Shown in pieces: positions 1-6,232 of a stretch of 37,350 nucleotides of DNA. Location of the stretch: IMG/VR virus record IMGVR_UViG_3300010399_000060, positions 1 to 37,350 of that record; one strand, given 5' to 3'. Origin of the DNA: a virus. Both the position numbers and the translations under genes were made by a program. Below the pieces are notes generated by a model. The model was not told the DNA's origin. It saw nothing but the letters and a program-made list of their open reading frames with translations, and did not search any database. Each line of letters begins with the position of its first letter. Within the stretch, counting starts at the first letter, position 1.

Positions 1-190
1 ACCAGCGTCCTCGCCGACCCACCCGTCCGCCCGCCCAGCCGCCTGCTCCGCCCCACCAGCCGCCCACCCAGCGGCCCACCCACCGGCCCAACCAGCGGCC
101 CAACCCGCGGCCTCAGCGGCCCGACCAGCGGCCTCAGCGGCCCGACCAGCGGCCTCAGCGGCCCAACCAGCGGCCCGACCAGCGGCCTCA
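1..190. repeat. GC-rich coding minisatellite, left part
   Basis: Degenerate copies of a 12-nt unit (AAGW/AAGR on the minus strand) and a 21-nt unit (AAEAAG plus R or W). The copies nearest position 1 are more diverged (GG, GGAEQ, RADGWVGED) than those at 100-190. This is a slippage-prone array inside the terminal gene and the likely reason an assembler broke the circle here. Confidence 0.85.
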
Positions 191-567
191 TTATCGACGG
201 GCGCGAGCGACTCAAGCTTTCGCGCCTCGTCTTCCAGTCCAGCCGCGCGCAAACCAAACGGCGCGAACATGCGAATCGAGTAGTCCGCGACGATCCACAT
301 GCGGCGCAGCTCGGTGTTCAAGTCCGCACGCGTCCCGATCAAACGCTTGAGGTAGGGCTTGAGCATCTGGCGGTGCTCATCATTCATGCTGTCGTTCAGC
401 GTCCGCACGAACTGGGCGATCATCGGGCACACGCAGCCCGGACTATCTGAGTGGGGTTCGCCGGCCAGCCAGGCGACGACTTCCATCACGCACAGGCCGT
501 TCGAGCGGTCTGCGTGGGATCCGGATGCGAGCTGGATGGTCTCAAGGTCAGGTGTCTGGGCTGACAT
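1..567 (-). CDS. Repeat-tailed phage protein, 5' part (gene continues at 37350)
   Basis: Starts at ATG 567 behind GGAG with 8 nt spacing and is open to the window edge. The N-terminal 115 residues or so are a compact domain with conserved-looking NGLCVMEVVAWLAGEP and CVCPMI motifs and an RLIGTRAD segment. From memory this resembles a hypothetical-protein family seen in prophages of GC-rich bacteria, whose members often end in Ala-rich repeats. The tail here is AAGW, AAGR and AAEAAG units coded by near-identical 12- and 21-nt DNA repeats. The reading frame at position 1 matches that of the open frame at 37350-37129. If the ends join, the protein is about 262 residues. Function unknown. Confidence 0.8.
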   Translation of the reverse strand, partial: MSAQTPDLETIQLASGSHADRSNGLCVMEVVAWLAGEPHSDSPGCVCPMIAQFVRTLNDSMNDEHRQMLKPYLKRLIGTRADLNTELRRMWIVADYSIRMFAPFGLRAAGLEDEARKLESLAPVDNEAAGRAAGWAAEAAGRAAEAAGRAAEAAGWAAGWAGGWAAGWAAGGAEQAAGRADGWVGEDAG

Positions 568-657
568 GGGGGTGCTCCGAGAGAGTAATGATGGGACGAT
601 GAAGGGTACAGCGCAGTCTCAGCCATCCGGGCCGGGGCCGGGCATCAACCGCGTGGG

Positions 658-894
658 TCAATAGCTGCCGACCACGGTCCAATCGAGCAAGGCCAGAGGG
701 ACGAGCTGGCCATCGGGCGGCTCGATCAGACGATGCTCGATCACCACGCGATCCTGGCAACGCTCACAGCGGTAGCTGGTCACAATCGACTCGACCACTC
801 CCGCCGAGGTGAGTCGGCGATCGTGTTGGGAGTCGATCCAGTTGAGCCGGCCGGGGCAGCGGTAGGGGGATTTCAGGGCTTCGGCGTGCGTCAC
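658..894 (-). CDS. Small zinc-ribbon-like hypothetical protein
   Basis: 78 residues. GTG start at 894 overlaps the stop of the upstream gene as GTGA, which argues for this start and for translational coupling. The frame stays open upstream, but that would overlie the preceding gene. A single Cys at residue 10 (YRCPGRLNW) and a CERC pair at about 45-48 give a half-degenerate zinc-ribbon look, with an SQHDRR segment between. No family recognised. It is the sixth gene of the operon that begins at 3577 to have a stop/start overlap or tight spacing with a neighbour. Role unknown. Confidence 0.65.
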   Translation of the reverse strand: MTHAEALKSPYRCPGRLNWIDSQHDRRLTSAGVVESIVTSYRCERCQDRVVIEHRLIEPPDGQLVPLALLDWTVVGSY

Positions 895-1238
895 TGGGTA
901 TCGTCCTTTCGTGTGGCGAGACCGTAAACAACCACGGTGTGCGACTGGCTGACACGGTAGATCCGAGAGAGCGAGCCGCACTGGTAATCCCGATGATGCA
1001 CGATGGTGACCTCGGCGACCCGGCAAGTGAGCTCGCCGCGATCGACGAGCCGCGCGAAGACGGGATACCAGGTGCCACTGGAGAGCGTCTTTCCGGCAGC
1101 CAACTGGGCCGGCGTGATGATTCGCCCGGCGAGTCGGTGCAGGATTTCGGAGCGAGGCAGCTCCGTCGCGGCATCGCGCAGGATCGCGAGGATATGCTCC
1201 TCGCGCTGACGATGCTGGGTCAGGGTGGTGCGGCTCAT
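891..1238 (-). CDS. Winged-helix-like small protein
   Basis: 115 residues. ATG 1238 follows GGAGA and overlaps the upstream stop as ATGA, so I prefer it to an upstream Met at 1274. The first 70 residues (QREEHILAILRDA, then LPRSEILHRLAG, then TLSSGTWYPVFARLVDRGEL) read as the helix-helix-recognition helix-wing order of winged-helix DNA-binding proteins. The C-terminal part is beta-rich (SRIYRVSQSHTVVVYGL). A transcriptional or replication accessory role is inferred from the fold guess only. The gene sits mid-operon with 4-nt overlaps at both ends. Confidence 0.65.
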   Translation of the reverse strand: MSRTTLTQHRQREEHILAILRDAATELPRSEILHRLAGRIITPAQLAAGKTLSSGTWYPVFARLVDRGELTCRVAEVTIVHHRDYQCGSLSRIYRVSQSHTVVVYGLATRKDDTQ

Positions 1239-1465
1239 GGTGTGGGTTTCTCCGTGGAGACGATTGGGGTGCAACGGTCGAGGAGATAGCAGCCGCTGAT
1301 ACCTTCGAGGATGATGACCGGCAGTCCCTTGCCGCTGTCGAAGAGCCAGGCGTCGCTACGCGTCCGGCGCTCCTCGATCGATCCATCGTCGCGAGAGACG
1401 AGAACCCAGGACCCGACCGTCACGGCTCGGTTCCAGCGCTCGATACAGGATTCAGGCAGGTTCAT
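1235..1465 (-). CDS. Small hypothetical protein
   Basis: 76 residues. ATG 1465 overlaps the upstream stop (ATGA), and its own stop overlaps the next start (ATGA). Beta-rich composition with an SWVLVSRDDGSIEERRT turn and a central FDSGKGLPVIILEGISG segment. No Cys pairs or membrane segment. Not recognised. Supported mainly by the perfect overlap ladder with its neighbours. Confidence 0.6.
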   Translation of the reverse strand: MNLPESCIERWNRAVTVGSWVLVSRDDGSIEERRTRSDAWLFDSGKGLPVIILEGISGCYLLDRCTPIVSTEKPTP

Positions 1466-1698
1466 ACGATGCCTCCCGTCGATTGGAACCATTTGTCGGT
1501 GCAGTCCGGGCACAGATCGCGCTGGGGCGCCGGGGGCGTCCAGATCGCGGCCCAGCCGGCCTCCATCATGGCGAGCGAGATGGCCTCGCTGAGGTCCACC
1601 TTGCGGCGATTGGGCGCGATGGCGGCTGAGAGCGTCTCTCCGCTCAGGTGGAGCTCGGCCGAACAATCGGGGCCGTCGCAGTGCAGTTTCAGGGACAT
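1462..1698 (-). CDS. Small putative zinc-binding protein
   Basis: 78 residues. ATG 1698 lies 3 nt after the preceding stop. Cys pairs near both ends (CDGPDC at about 7-12 and CPDC at about 63-66) could form one zinc site. Between them is an amphipathic helix (LSEAISLAMMEAGWAAIW). Proteins of this build (two Cys pairs around a short helix) are common in phage early operons. Role unknown. Confidence 0.6.
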   Translation of the reverse strand: MSLKLHCDGPDCSAELHLSGETLSAAIAPNRRKVDLSEAISLAMMEAGWAAIWTPPAPQRDLCPDCTDKWFQSTGGIV

Positions 1699-1701
1699 GG
1701 G

Positions 1702-1914
1702 TCACTCCTCGGTATAGACGGGCAGACCACGGTAGCGATAGATCCGCAGCACACCGGCTCGCTGGGGGATGGCGGGGTTCGACTTCTGATATCGCTTGAG
1801 CTTCTCGGCGGCGAGCTCGGCGAGCTGGCGACTGATCTCCCGCAGTTCGGCCTCATCGGGCGTGTCGTCGGGGATGGAGAGCTCGGCCTGGTCGTAGAGG
1901 TGCAGTCGTGGCAT
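1702..1914 (-). CDS. Small charged hypothetical protein
   Basis: 70 residues from ATG 1914, the first Met in the gap after the Rad52-like gene. The N-terminal half is acidic (DDTPDEAELREISRQLAELA, likely helical). The C-terminal half is basic and Tyr-rich (RIYRYRGLPVYTEE). No family recognised. It is in operon orientation, with 50 nt upstream to the preceding stop and 3 nt to the next start. Confidence 0.55.
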   Translation of the reverse strand: MPRLHLYDQAELSIPDDTPDEAELREISRQLAELAAEKLKRYQKSNPAIPQRAGVLRIYRYRGLPVYTEE

Positions 1915-1964
1915 ACGAGTACTCCTGATGTTTCGGGGCCGTCCCTGGCCCCTGGTGAAGTCGG

Positions 1965-2753
1965 TCAGTCCTGCTGGTCGCCTGGGATGGACGCGATCTT
2001 GCGCAGCAGCTCGGCGTGACACTGTGCGACCTGCTCGCCGTCCCATTCGACCATCCGCCCTGGGAAATTCTGAAGCTTGGCCCAGTTGTTGGCGTAGCGG
2101 AGTAGTGCGAGCTCGTAGCGCTGCTCTTGTTCCTTGACCCACGCGAACAGAGCCTTGCCCGTTCGCGGTGGTCCAGACGCGCGCTCGGTAGTCGCCGTGC
2201 CGTTAGGCTTCCGGGCCGGGGCGTTGCTCGGGTCGCTCGCGCCGGGCCAGTCGTGCCGTTGCTTGCCGTTGCCGTTGACGTGGCCATTCGCGTGCCCGTT
2301 GGCGGGGGGCGCGGCCGGGACCGGGCGACGTTCGCGGTCCATCAGCTCGGCGACGGTGGCGGGCTCGGGACACGGCGGCGGTCCAAAGTAGGGCACTCCG
2401 TCGCGGTAGAGGTAGCGACCGACGCCGAACTTCACGGCCGCGCGCTTGAAGGCGTCGGAATAGCCGCTCTTGTCGTCGTCGCCAGAATCGGACATCCCGG
2501 CGTAGCCCCCGGCGTCACACTTGGTCAGTGTCGTCTCGTTCGGCAAGCGGATCGTCAGCCGGCAGAGCACGCTGTTCTCGCTGGGCACGTACTCATCCCA
2601 CCAGCTCTCGGGGCCGAGCACGTTATCCAGGCGGTTCATCACCGTGCGTGCGGTGACGTAGTGGAGCTGCCTTCCGCCTTGCGGCCGGTCTTTCACTTCC
2701 TCGGGTTCGAAGGGCGCGGCGAGGGCCGCGAAGAGTTCAGGATGCCTGGTCAT
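1965..2753 (-). CDS. Rad52/Rad22-type single-strand annealing protein
   Basis: 262 residues. Phage annealing proteins of this type pair complementary single strands during recombination-dependent replication and repair. ATG 2753 is chosen because GGAG lies 7 nt upstream; the Met at 2795 lacks a ribosome site. The Rad52-like core spans about residues 1-125: LHYVTARTVMNRLD, a GPESWWDEYVP segment, then DAGGYAGMSDSG leading into SDAFKRAAVKFGVGRYLY, the last being a hallmark of the Rad52/Rad22 family. A low-complexity linker with HANGHVNGN follows, then a C-terminal helical region. It overlaps the upstream small gene by 17 nt. No nuclease partner is evident. Confidence 0.88.
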   Translation of the reverse strand: MTRHPELFAALAAPFEPEEVKDRPQGGRQLHYVTARTVMNRLDNVLGPESWWDEYVPSENSVLCRLTIRLPNETTLTKCDAGGYAGMSDSGDDDKSGYSDAFKRAAVKFGVGRYLYRDGVPYFGPPPCPEPATVAELMDRERRPVPAAPPANGHANGHVNGNGKQRHDWPGASDPSNAPARKPNGTATTERASGPPRTGKALFAWVKEQEQRYELALLRYANNWAKLQNFPGRMVEWDGEQVAQCHAELLRKIASIPGDQQD

Positions 2754-2964
2754 GTCGATGCTCCATGTGAGATAGGGTCCGCGAATCCTGCTCATCCTCG
2801 ATAGCGTCGATCAGCCGGGCGACCCACATCCGGGTGGACTCCCAGCTCTCTTTGGTCTCGTCGTGGGGCCGCTCAGTGAGCATCGCGCGTTGCAGGTCGC
2901 GGTGCCAGCTCGCGAGCTTGCGATCGCTCGCGTTGCGGAGGGCCTTGCGGTTGATGCCATCCAT
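2737..2964 (-). CDS. Small helical hypothetical protein
   Basis: 75 residues from ATG 2964, which has GGAG 8 nt upstream. An upstream in-frame ATG at 2988 has no such site. Strongly helical and charged (KALRNASDRKLASWHRDLQR, then SWESTRMWVARLIDAIEDEQ). The 3' end overlaps the Rad52-like gene by 17 nt, suggesting coupled translation. Function unknown; it could be a partner of the annealing protein by position only. Confidence 0.6.
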   Translation of the reverse strand: MDGINRKALRNASDRKLASWHRDLQRAMLTERPHDETKESWESTRMWVARLIDAIEDEQDSRTLSHMEHRHDQAS

Positions 2965-3037
2965 CGCGGTCGCTCCGTCGTGAGACATGACCCCGGGCGC
3001 CTATCGCCTGGCGCCCGGGGCGGGGGAAGTGATCGGG

Positions 3038-3577
3038 TTAGAACTCGCACTCCATCGCGTAGTCGAGCTGGGCCATTTCCCAGGCGGCTTTCGACATCTC
3101 GAATTGGTGCAACGTGTCCGCGTGAAAGAAGTCGGCATCCTCGGCGACGTCGAGCAGCGCCCAAGCGATCAGCCGGGCGGCGGTACCCTCATGCAGGAGA
3201 TAGCCCTCGCACTCGCGGTCGAGGCCCTCGGCCATCCAGCTCATCGGCCGATCGTCGGGGGTCTCGATGTGGTCGAGGTTCACGCACTTGAACAGCGGCG
3301 AGACGGCGAGCAGCTCGGCCACGCTGCTGACGCGATGGAACCGGACCGAGCGAGCGATACGCTCGATCGCGCACGCGGCGAGCGTGCACACGTCATTGCC
3401 CTGGCTGCGGTACCAGCTCGACTGGGCGATGAGGTACTCGTCGAGGGGTAGGCCGGCATCGACCGAGCTGACGGACATCGGGGTCGCGGCGGTGAGGTCC
3501 ACCGATTCGAGCGCCTCGAGGTAGTCGGGCAGGTCGATCGACTGGACCAAGCGGGGAGGGTCGAGTAAGCTTGTCAT
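3038..3577 (-). CDS. Hypothetical protein, first gene of the left early operon
   Basis: 179 residues, acidic, soluble, with no motif I recognise. Helical segments IERIARSVRFHR and ARLIAWALLDVAED, and several Cys and Trp. ATG 3577 has GGAG 10 nt upstream, inside a small CC-TTTC-GG hairpin. It is the first gene after the minus-strand promoter candidate at 3676-3703, so it should be among the earliest leftward products. Role unknown. Confidence 0.7.
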   Translation of the reverse strand: MTSLLDPPRLVQSIDLPDYLEALESVDLTAATPMSVSSVDAGLPLDEYLIAQSSWYRSQGNDVCTLAACAIERIARSVRFHRVSSVAELLAVSPLFKCVNLDHIETPDDRPMSWMAEGLDRECEGYLLHEGTAARLIAWALLDVAEDADFFHADTLHQFEMSKAAWEMAQLDYAMECEF

Positions 3578-3601
3578 TGCGTGTCGGCTCCGAAAGGACC
3601 G

Positions 3602-3639
3602 GGCCTCGCGAGTGTTCCTAGCACTCGCGGGGCCTTTTT
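3602..3639. terminator. 13-bp hairpin with T5 (plus) in the divergent control region
   Basis: Arms at 3602-3614 and 3622-3634 pair over 13 bp with one G.T, with a 7-nt loop, followed by TTTTT at 3635-3639 on the plus strand. By sequence it is a rho-independent terminator for plus-strand reads leaving the early operon. On the minus strand the same stem lies in the leader of the 3577 gene, 25 nt before its ATG, where it could also act in RNA stability or attenuation. Confidence 0.7.
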
Positions 3640-3675
3640 GTTGCGCCGATCAAGCCAATCTCGATCGGCTGAAAC

Positions 3676-3703
3676 ATTGTAACAGTCCATCGTAAGACTG
3701 CAA
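3676..3703 (-). promoter_or_regulatory. Candidate early leftward promoter
   Basis: On the minus strand, TTGCAG (3703-3698), a 16-nt spacer and TACAAT (3681-3676). The -10 matches the sigma-70 consensus at 5 of 6 positions and the -35 at 3 of 6. It lies about 100 nt upstream of ATG 3577 with the hairpin between. Confidence 0.45.
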
Positions 3704-3727
3704 GAGTCTAGTGGCGGATTCTGTCAG

Positions 3728-3756
3728 TTGATAACGGATGATCGAAAGTATAGAAT
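3728..3756 (+). promoter_or_regulatory. Candidate rightward promoter
   Basis: TTGATA (3728-3733), a 17-nt spacer and TAGAAT (3751-3756), each hexamer 5 of 6 to the sigma-70 consensus. It lies about 50 nt before the ribosome site of the gene at 3807 and back-to-back with the leftward promoter candidate, the usual arrangement of a phage early switch. Confidence 0.55.
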
Positions 3757-3806
3757 TGCGGCTAGCGGCCGATGCGTTACATTGATTCGGTGTTTCGGGA
3801 GGCGAC

Positions 3807-4025
3807 ATGACTCAATTGGCAGCACCCATGGCCAAGAAGACAACCCCGGTGCGAATCCGGGACAAGGCGGAAGAGATCGCAAAGGCGGCGGCGGGGTTCA
3901 CCGGCGGCACTCCTGGCGACTGGATCAGCGATCTCATCGAGCTACACGGCCCCGATGAGGTCGAGAGGCTGCACAAGGAATGGCTCGCGAAGATGATGCC
4001 TCCGAAGAAAGGACAGAAATCGTGA
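3807..4025 (+). CDS. Ribbon-helix-helix-like small protein
   Basis: 72 residues. ATG 3807 follows GGGAGG with 4 nt spacing. A later Met at residue 8 (MAKKTTPVRIRD) is possible but has no ribosome site. The segment KTTPVRIRDKAEEIAKAAAG, then GDWISDLIELHG, reads as beta-strand, helix, helix, as in CopG/Arc-type DNA-binding proteins. As first gene downstream of the divergent promoters it may be a regulator of that switch. The stop overlaps the next GTG start (GTGA). Confidence 0.7.
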   Translation: MTQLAAPMAKKTTPVRIRDKAEEIAKAAAGFTGGTPGDWISDLIELHGPDEVERLHKEWLAKMMPPKKGQKS

Positions 4026-4249
4026 CCGTGCCTACGAACATGGATAACCGCATCGCACCATTGCGGCCTCTCTGCATTCCGCTCAAGAGGCTCCGTGCCG
4101 TCGAGGTTCTTTTCCCTGCCGACTTGTCCCCGGACGATTTCGACTTCGTGATCGAGGTCCTGAAACTGTGGAAGCCAAACATCACACAAGAGCAACGGCA
4201 TGACTCACTCGACCAAGGGCCACTGGCCGAAGGGCCGTCGTCGGAATGA
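4022..4249 (+). CDS. Small hypothetical protein coupled to the RHH gene
   Basis: 75 residues. GTG 4022 overlaps the preceding stop as GTGA. Core RPLCIPLKRLRAVEVLFPAD, then SPDDFDFVIEVLKLW: a basic beta-hairpin followed by an amphipathic helix. The small pair of RHH protein plus coupled partner recalls toxin-antitoxin order, but no toxin motif is visible and the second protein is too generic to name. Its 3' end overlaps the next gene by 50 nt. Confidence 0.55.
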   Translation: MTVPTNMDNRIAPLRPLCIPLKRLRAVEVLFPADLSPDDFDFVIEVLKLWKPNITQEQRHDSLDQGPLAEGPSSE

Positions 4250-4502
4250 GATCGACGCGCGGGTGTGGGCCGCACTACGCACTCGGCTCGTCGAGCTGCT
4301 CGACGAATACCCCGAGCGAAGCGTGCGCTCCCGCCGAGCGCTCGCGACCATCGTCGGCCGCGATGTCCGCACGGTGTGCCGTTGGCTCAGCGGCGAGGAC
4401 TTCCCGGACCGGCACTCGATGGCCAAGCTGAGAGCGTGGCATCAGCTCCATCGCGCCGCTGTCCGCGCGGCCCGACGTCGCCGAGCTGGTGACTCGGCTT
4501 GA
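4200..4502 (+). CDS. Cro-like helix-turn-helix protein
   Basis: 100 residues, basic. Residues about 41-75 (SVRSRRALATIVGRDVRTVC, then RWLSGEDFPD) fit a helix-turn-helix of the XRE/Cro type: 'ALATIVGRDVRTVCRWLSGE' aligns with the usual A-LG-S-T--RWL pattern. The C-terminus is Arg/Ala-rich. The start at 4200 has a weak ribosome site; a GTG near 4263 is an alternative that keeps the HTH. Probably a repressor or antirepressor of the nearby control regions; two operator-like dyads lie just downstream (4686-4748). Confidence 0.65.
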   Translation: MTHSTKGHWPKGRRRNEIDARVWAALRTRLVELLDEYPERSVRSRRALATIVGRDVRTVCRWLSGEDFPDRHSMAKLRAWHQLHRAAVRAARRRRAGDSA

Positions 4503-4606
4503 CCGAGCGAGCCCGATCGATAGACTACCTCGCGCGTCGGCCGTCACCGGCGCGACCCCGCTAACCCGGACCGGCACTGACACCGGTCGCACGCGATTCT
4601 CCCAGG

Positions 4607-4637
4607 CCCCGGTGGGCCAGAGACCCAGCCACCGGGG
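4607..4637 (+). terminator. Hairpin downstream of the Cro-like gene
   Basis: CCCCGGTGG and CCACCGGGG pair perfectly over 9 bp with a 13-nt loop. No clear T-tract follows (tcgtttgct), so the terminator role is tentative. Confidence 0.4.
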
Positions 4638-4685
4638 TCGTTTGCTGCGCTCGAGGTATGGTGAGCTACGCCGGTCGTAGTGATT

Positions 4686-4699
4686 ACACGGATCCGTGT
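4686..4699. promoter_or_regulatory. 14-bp perfect palindrome, operator-like
   Basis: ACACGGATCCGTGT reads the same on both strands. It lies 27 bp upstream of a second dyad in a gene-free stretch next to a Cro-like gene. Confidence 0.45.
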
Positions 4700-4725
4700 T
4701 CAGCCGTACCAAGCCTCATGCCGAT

Positions 4726-4748
4726 GATCCAAGGGATATCCTTGGATC
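4726..4748. promoter_or_regulatory. 9-5-9 dyad, operator-like
   Basis: GATCCAAGG, spacer gatat, CCTTGGATC: perfect arms. Size and symmetry suit a dimeric HTH repressor. The two dyads have different half-sites, so they may bind different proteins. Confidence 0.5.
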
Positions 4749-4815
4749 GAGGGCAGGGAGGCGCTGGGCTGTCTCCGGTAGCTCCTGCCTCGATCAGACA
4801 GCGAGGTACCTACCG

Positions 4816-5508
4816 ATGGTCATTCTCTTCCGGCCCCGACTTCGAGGGGCCGCACTGCTCGCGACACTGCTCGCGATATCACCGCCGTCGCACGCCGACG
4901 AGCCGATAGAGCCTCAGCCCGAGGGGCTTGCCACGACGTTCGAGCAGTTCACGCGGTTCGCGGCCGCGGCGGACCCCAAGTCGCCGTTCCAGCAGATCCA
5001 GCTCACTGCCGTACTCGATGAAGCGAAAGCGACTCCCGCCCTTCCGAGCAAGTCAGCTCCGGACAAGGTACCGCCGGCGGCCCAGGCCCCGGTGATGGAC
5101 GCTCCTCGGCCGATCGAGTACCACTACCACTACCACGCCCCCGCGATCAGCTCGCCGGCACAATCGCCGGTGATGGCAGCTCCGCAGCAGCAAGCGGCCG
5201 TGCAGCAGCCCGTGCTGGTCGCGGCCCCGACCGTCTTGCAGGCCGTGCAGACGACGCAGCAGCTCCCGGCCGTCGAGCATCACCCCGGCCCAATACGACG
5301 GATGGTGGGCAACGCCGCGTACGCGCTCTCGCACATCGACGACGTGCGGTACGTATCGCGCGTACCGCGCACCAGGCCGGCCGCGTCAACGTCGACTGGT
5401 ACCGCAGTCCACACCGTGACTACGACGACGACGCAGCCGGCCGTTGCCCCAGTGCAATCGCCAGTATTCGCGGCGCCTCCCGCGCCATTCGCCAGCGCGC
5501 AGCGCTGA
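4816..5508 (+). CDS. Secreted Pro/Ala/Gln-rich low-complexity protein
   Basis: 230 residues. ATG 4816 gives a textbook Sec signal peptide: basic FRPRLRG, hydrophobic AALLATLLAI, then a cleavage-like SHA at about 25-27 before DEP. The first 40 mature residues form a short helical domain (TTFEQFTRFAAAADPKSPFQ). The rest is disordered: Pro/Ala/Gln/Val-rich with a YHYHYH patch and Thr runs (TTTTT). No catalytic motif. Export of a host-surface or periplasmic protein by a temperate phage suggests lysogenic conversion or superinfection exclusion, but this is inference. The frame is open upstream to 4696, but that start would mask the signal peptide. Confidence 0.7.
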   Translation: MVILFRPRLRGAALLATLLAISPPSHADEPIEPQPEGLATTFEQFTRFAAAADPKSPFQQIQLTAVLDEAKATPALPSKSAPDKVPPAAQAPVMDAPRPIEYHYHYHAPAISSPAQSPVMAAPQQQAAVQQPVLVAAPTVLQAVQTTQQLPAVEHHPGPIRRMVGNAAYALSHIDDVRYVSRVPRTRPAASTSTGTAVHTVTTTTTQPAVAPVQSPVFAAPPAPFASAQR

Positions 5509-5587
5509 GCTACATCTGCCCCTCGGGCCGGCCACTGGGCGGCAATCCAATCCGCTAGCCCGAGGGTTGCCTTAGCGTAGAGCCTTG

Positions 5588-5606
5588 GCCGGACTTCGGG
5601 TCCGGC
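5588..5606 (+). terminator. Short perfect hairpin after the secreted-protein gene
   Basis: GCCGGAC-ttcgg-GTCCGGC, 7-bp perfect stem with a UUCG-containing loop, followed by ttgct. A further 9-bp pair (CCCTCGGGC near 5521 with GCCCGAGGG near 5558) lies just upstream. Plausible weak terminator or RNA-processing structure between the secreted-protein gene and the micro-gene cluster. Confidence 0.4.
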
Positions 5607-5618
5607 TTGCTCGATAGG

Positions 5619-5662
5619 TTCGCCCTCCGGTCGTATTGCTCTCTCATACGATCGGAGGGTTA
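5619..5662 (+). repeat. 44-bp hairpin leader, copy 1
   Basis: Identical over 44 bp to 5949-5992. CCCTCCGGTCGTAT pairs with ATACGATCGGAGGG over 14 bp with one G.T, loop TGCTCTCTC. It ends 29 nt before ATG 5691. Repetition of exactly this structure before two separate small genes points to a cis-acting RNA or DNA control element. Confidence 0.85.
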
Positions 5663-5690
5663 TTCTCTTTCATCTCAGGAGTTCCATGCC

Positions 5691-5945
5691 ATGCATTACC
5701 GGAATGGCCGAGAGGCCAAGAACGGCGACAAGATCGTGCAGTTCGGCGGCTACGGGAGTGGCGCTGATATCACGGCTGTAGGTGTGCTCTACGATGCGAC
5801 TCCCGGCAACGATCACTGCAATGGGCAGATCGCTCCGACACAGCACCCCGGTATTTCGGCCTGCCTGTGCGACTGCCTCCATGTCGACGACCTGGCCGAG
5901 CTGCTCAAGCAAGCCGGGCTCGACAAGCGCCCGCCGGGCAAGTGA
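5691..5945 (+). CDS. Small Cys-containing hypothetical protein
   Basis: 84 residues. ATG 5691 has AGGAG 9 nt upstream and follows the hairpin leader. Sequence MHYRNGREAKNGDKIVQ opens a beta-rich fold with a GVLYDATPGNDHCNGQIAP segment and a CLCDCLHVDDLAELL end. I recall similar small proteins from phages and environmental bacteria, all of unknown function. Three Cys in CLCDC could bind metal or form disulfides. Confidence 0.7.
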   Translation: MHYRNGREAKNGDKIVQFGGYGSGADITAVGVLYDATPGNDHCNGQIAPTQHPGISACLCDCLHVDDLAELLKQAGLDKRPPGK

Positions 5946-5948
5946 TCT

Positions 5949-5992
5949 TTCGCCCTCCGGTCGTATTGCTCTCTCATACGATCGGAGGGTTA
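5949..5992 (+). repeat. 44-bp hairpin leader, copy 2
   Basis: Exact copy of 5619-5662. It begins 4 nt after the stop of the gene at 5691-5945 and ends 17 nt before ATG 6010, with AAGGAG in between. Confidence 0.85.
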
Positions 5993-6009
5993 CTCCAAAG
6001 GAGACGTTT

Positions 6010-6078
6010 ATGTATTGGCGCGTCTACTGCTCTTGCGGTTACTATTACTATTACTATGTGTGCGTGAGCAACTCGTAA
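6010..6078 (+). CDS. 22-residue Tyr/Cys-rich micropeptide
   Basis: MYWRVYCSCG, six Tyr in a row, then VCVSNS. AAGGAG sits at an ideal 6 nt before ATG, and the transcript leader is the duplicated 44-bp hairpin. A perfect ribosome site plus a dedicated leader make translation likely. Three Cys and eight Tyr in 22 residues is extreme; the peptide may be membrane-active or a regulatory leader peptide whose Tyr codons (TAT/TAC) sense tRNA-Tyr charging. It stops 1 nt before the next ATG. Confidence 0.6.
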   Translation: MYWRVYCSCGYYYYYYVCVSNS

Positions 6079-6079
6079 T

Positions 6080-6232
6080 ATGAACGCAATCGCGAACGTT
6101 TGTACGTTGCAATGTCTGATCAAGTCTCTCGCATGGGACCTGATAGTCCCGTTTCTCGCCTCGATTGCGGTCATCTCATTCGTCGAATCGAGACGTTATC
6201 GCAATCGCAAGTATAGAAGTGAGAAGCGCTAA
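6080..6232 (+). CDS. 50-residue single-span membrane peptide
   Basis: ATG 6080 lies 1 nt after the stop of the Tyr-rich micropeptide, so translation is probably coupled. A hydrophobic stretch at about 19-36 (WDLIVPFLASIAVISFV) is followed by a very basic tail (SRRYRNRKYRSEKR), predicting N-out, C-in topology. Lower GC than its neighbours. Size and build resemble phage membrane peptides (holin, antiholin or exclusion types), but no family is recognised. Confidence 0.6.
   Translation: MNAIANVCTLQCLIKSLAWDLIVPFLASIAVISFVESRRYRNRKYRSEKR

Larger units (their letters stand above)
4503..4815 (+). promoter_or_regulatory. Regulatory gap with hairpin and operator-like dyads
   Basis: No convincing gene. 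It contains a 9-bp hairpin (4607-4615 with 4629-4637), a perfect 14-bp palindrome (4686-4699) and a 9-5-9 dyad (4726-4748), then the GAGG ribosome site at about 4802 for the secreted protein. The arrangement suggests terminator, then operators, then a new transcript. Confidence 0.5.

Noticed and set aside
1-190. CRISPR-like array at the window edges
   Set aside because: The units are directly adjacent without spacers and stay in frame in a coding gene.
4489-4680. Basic 63-residue frame after the Cro-like gene
   Set aside because: GTG start overlapping the previous stop, but composition is random Arg/Ser/Thr/Pro typical of shadow frames, and it runs through the hairpin at 4607.
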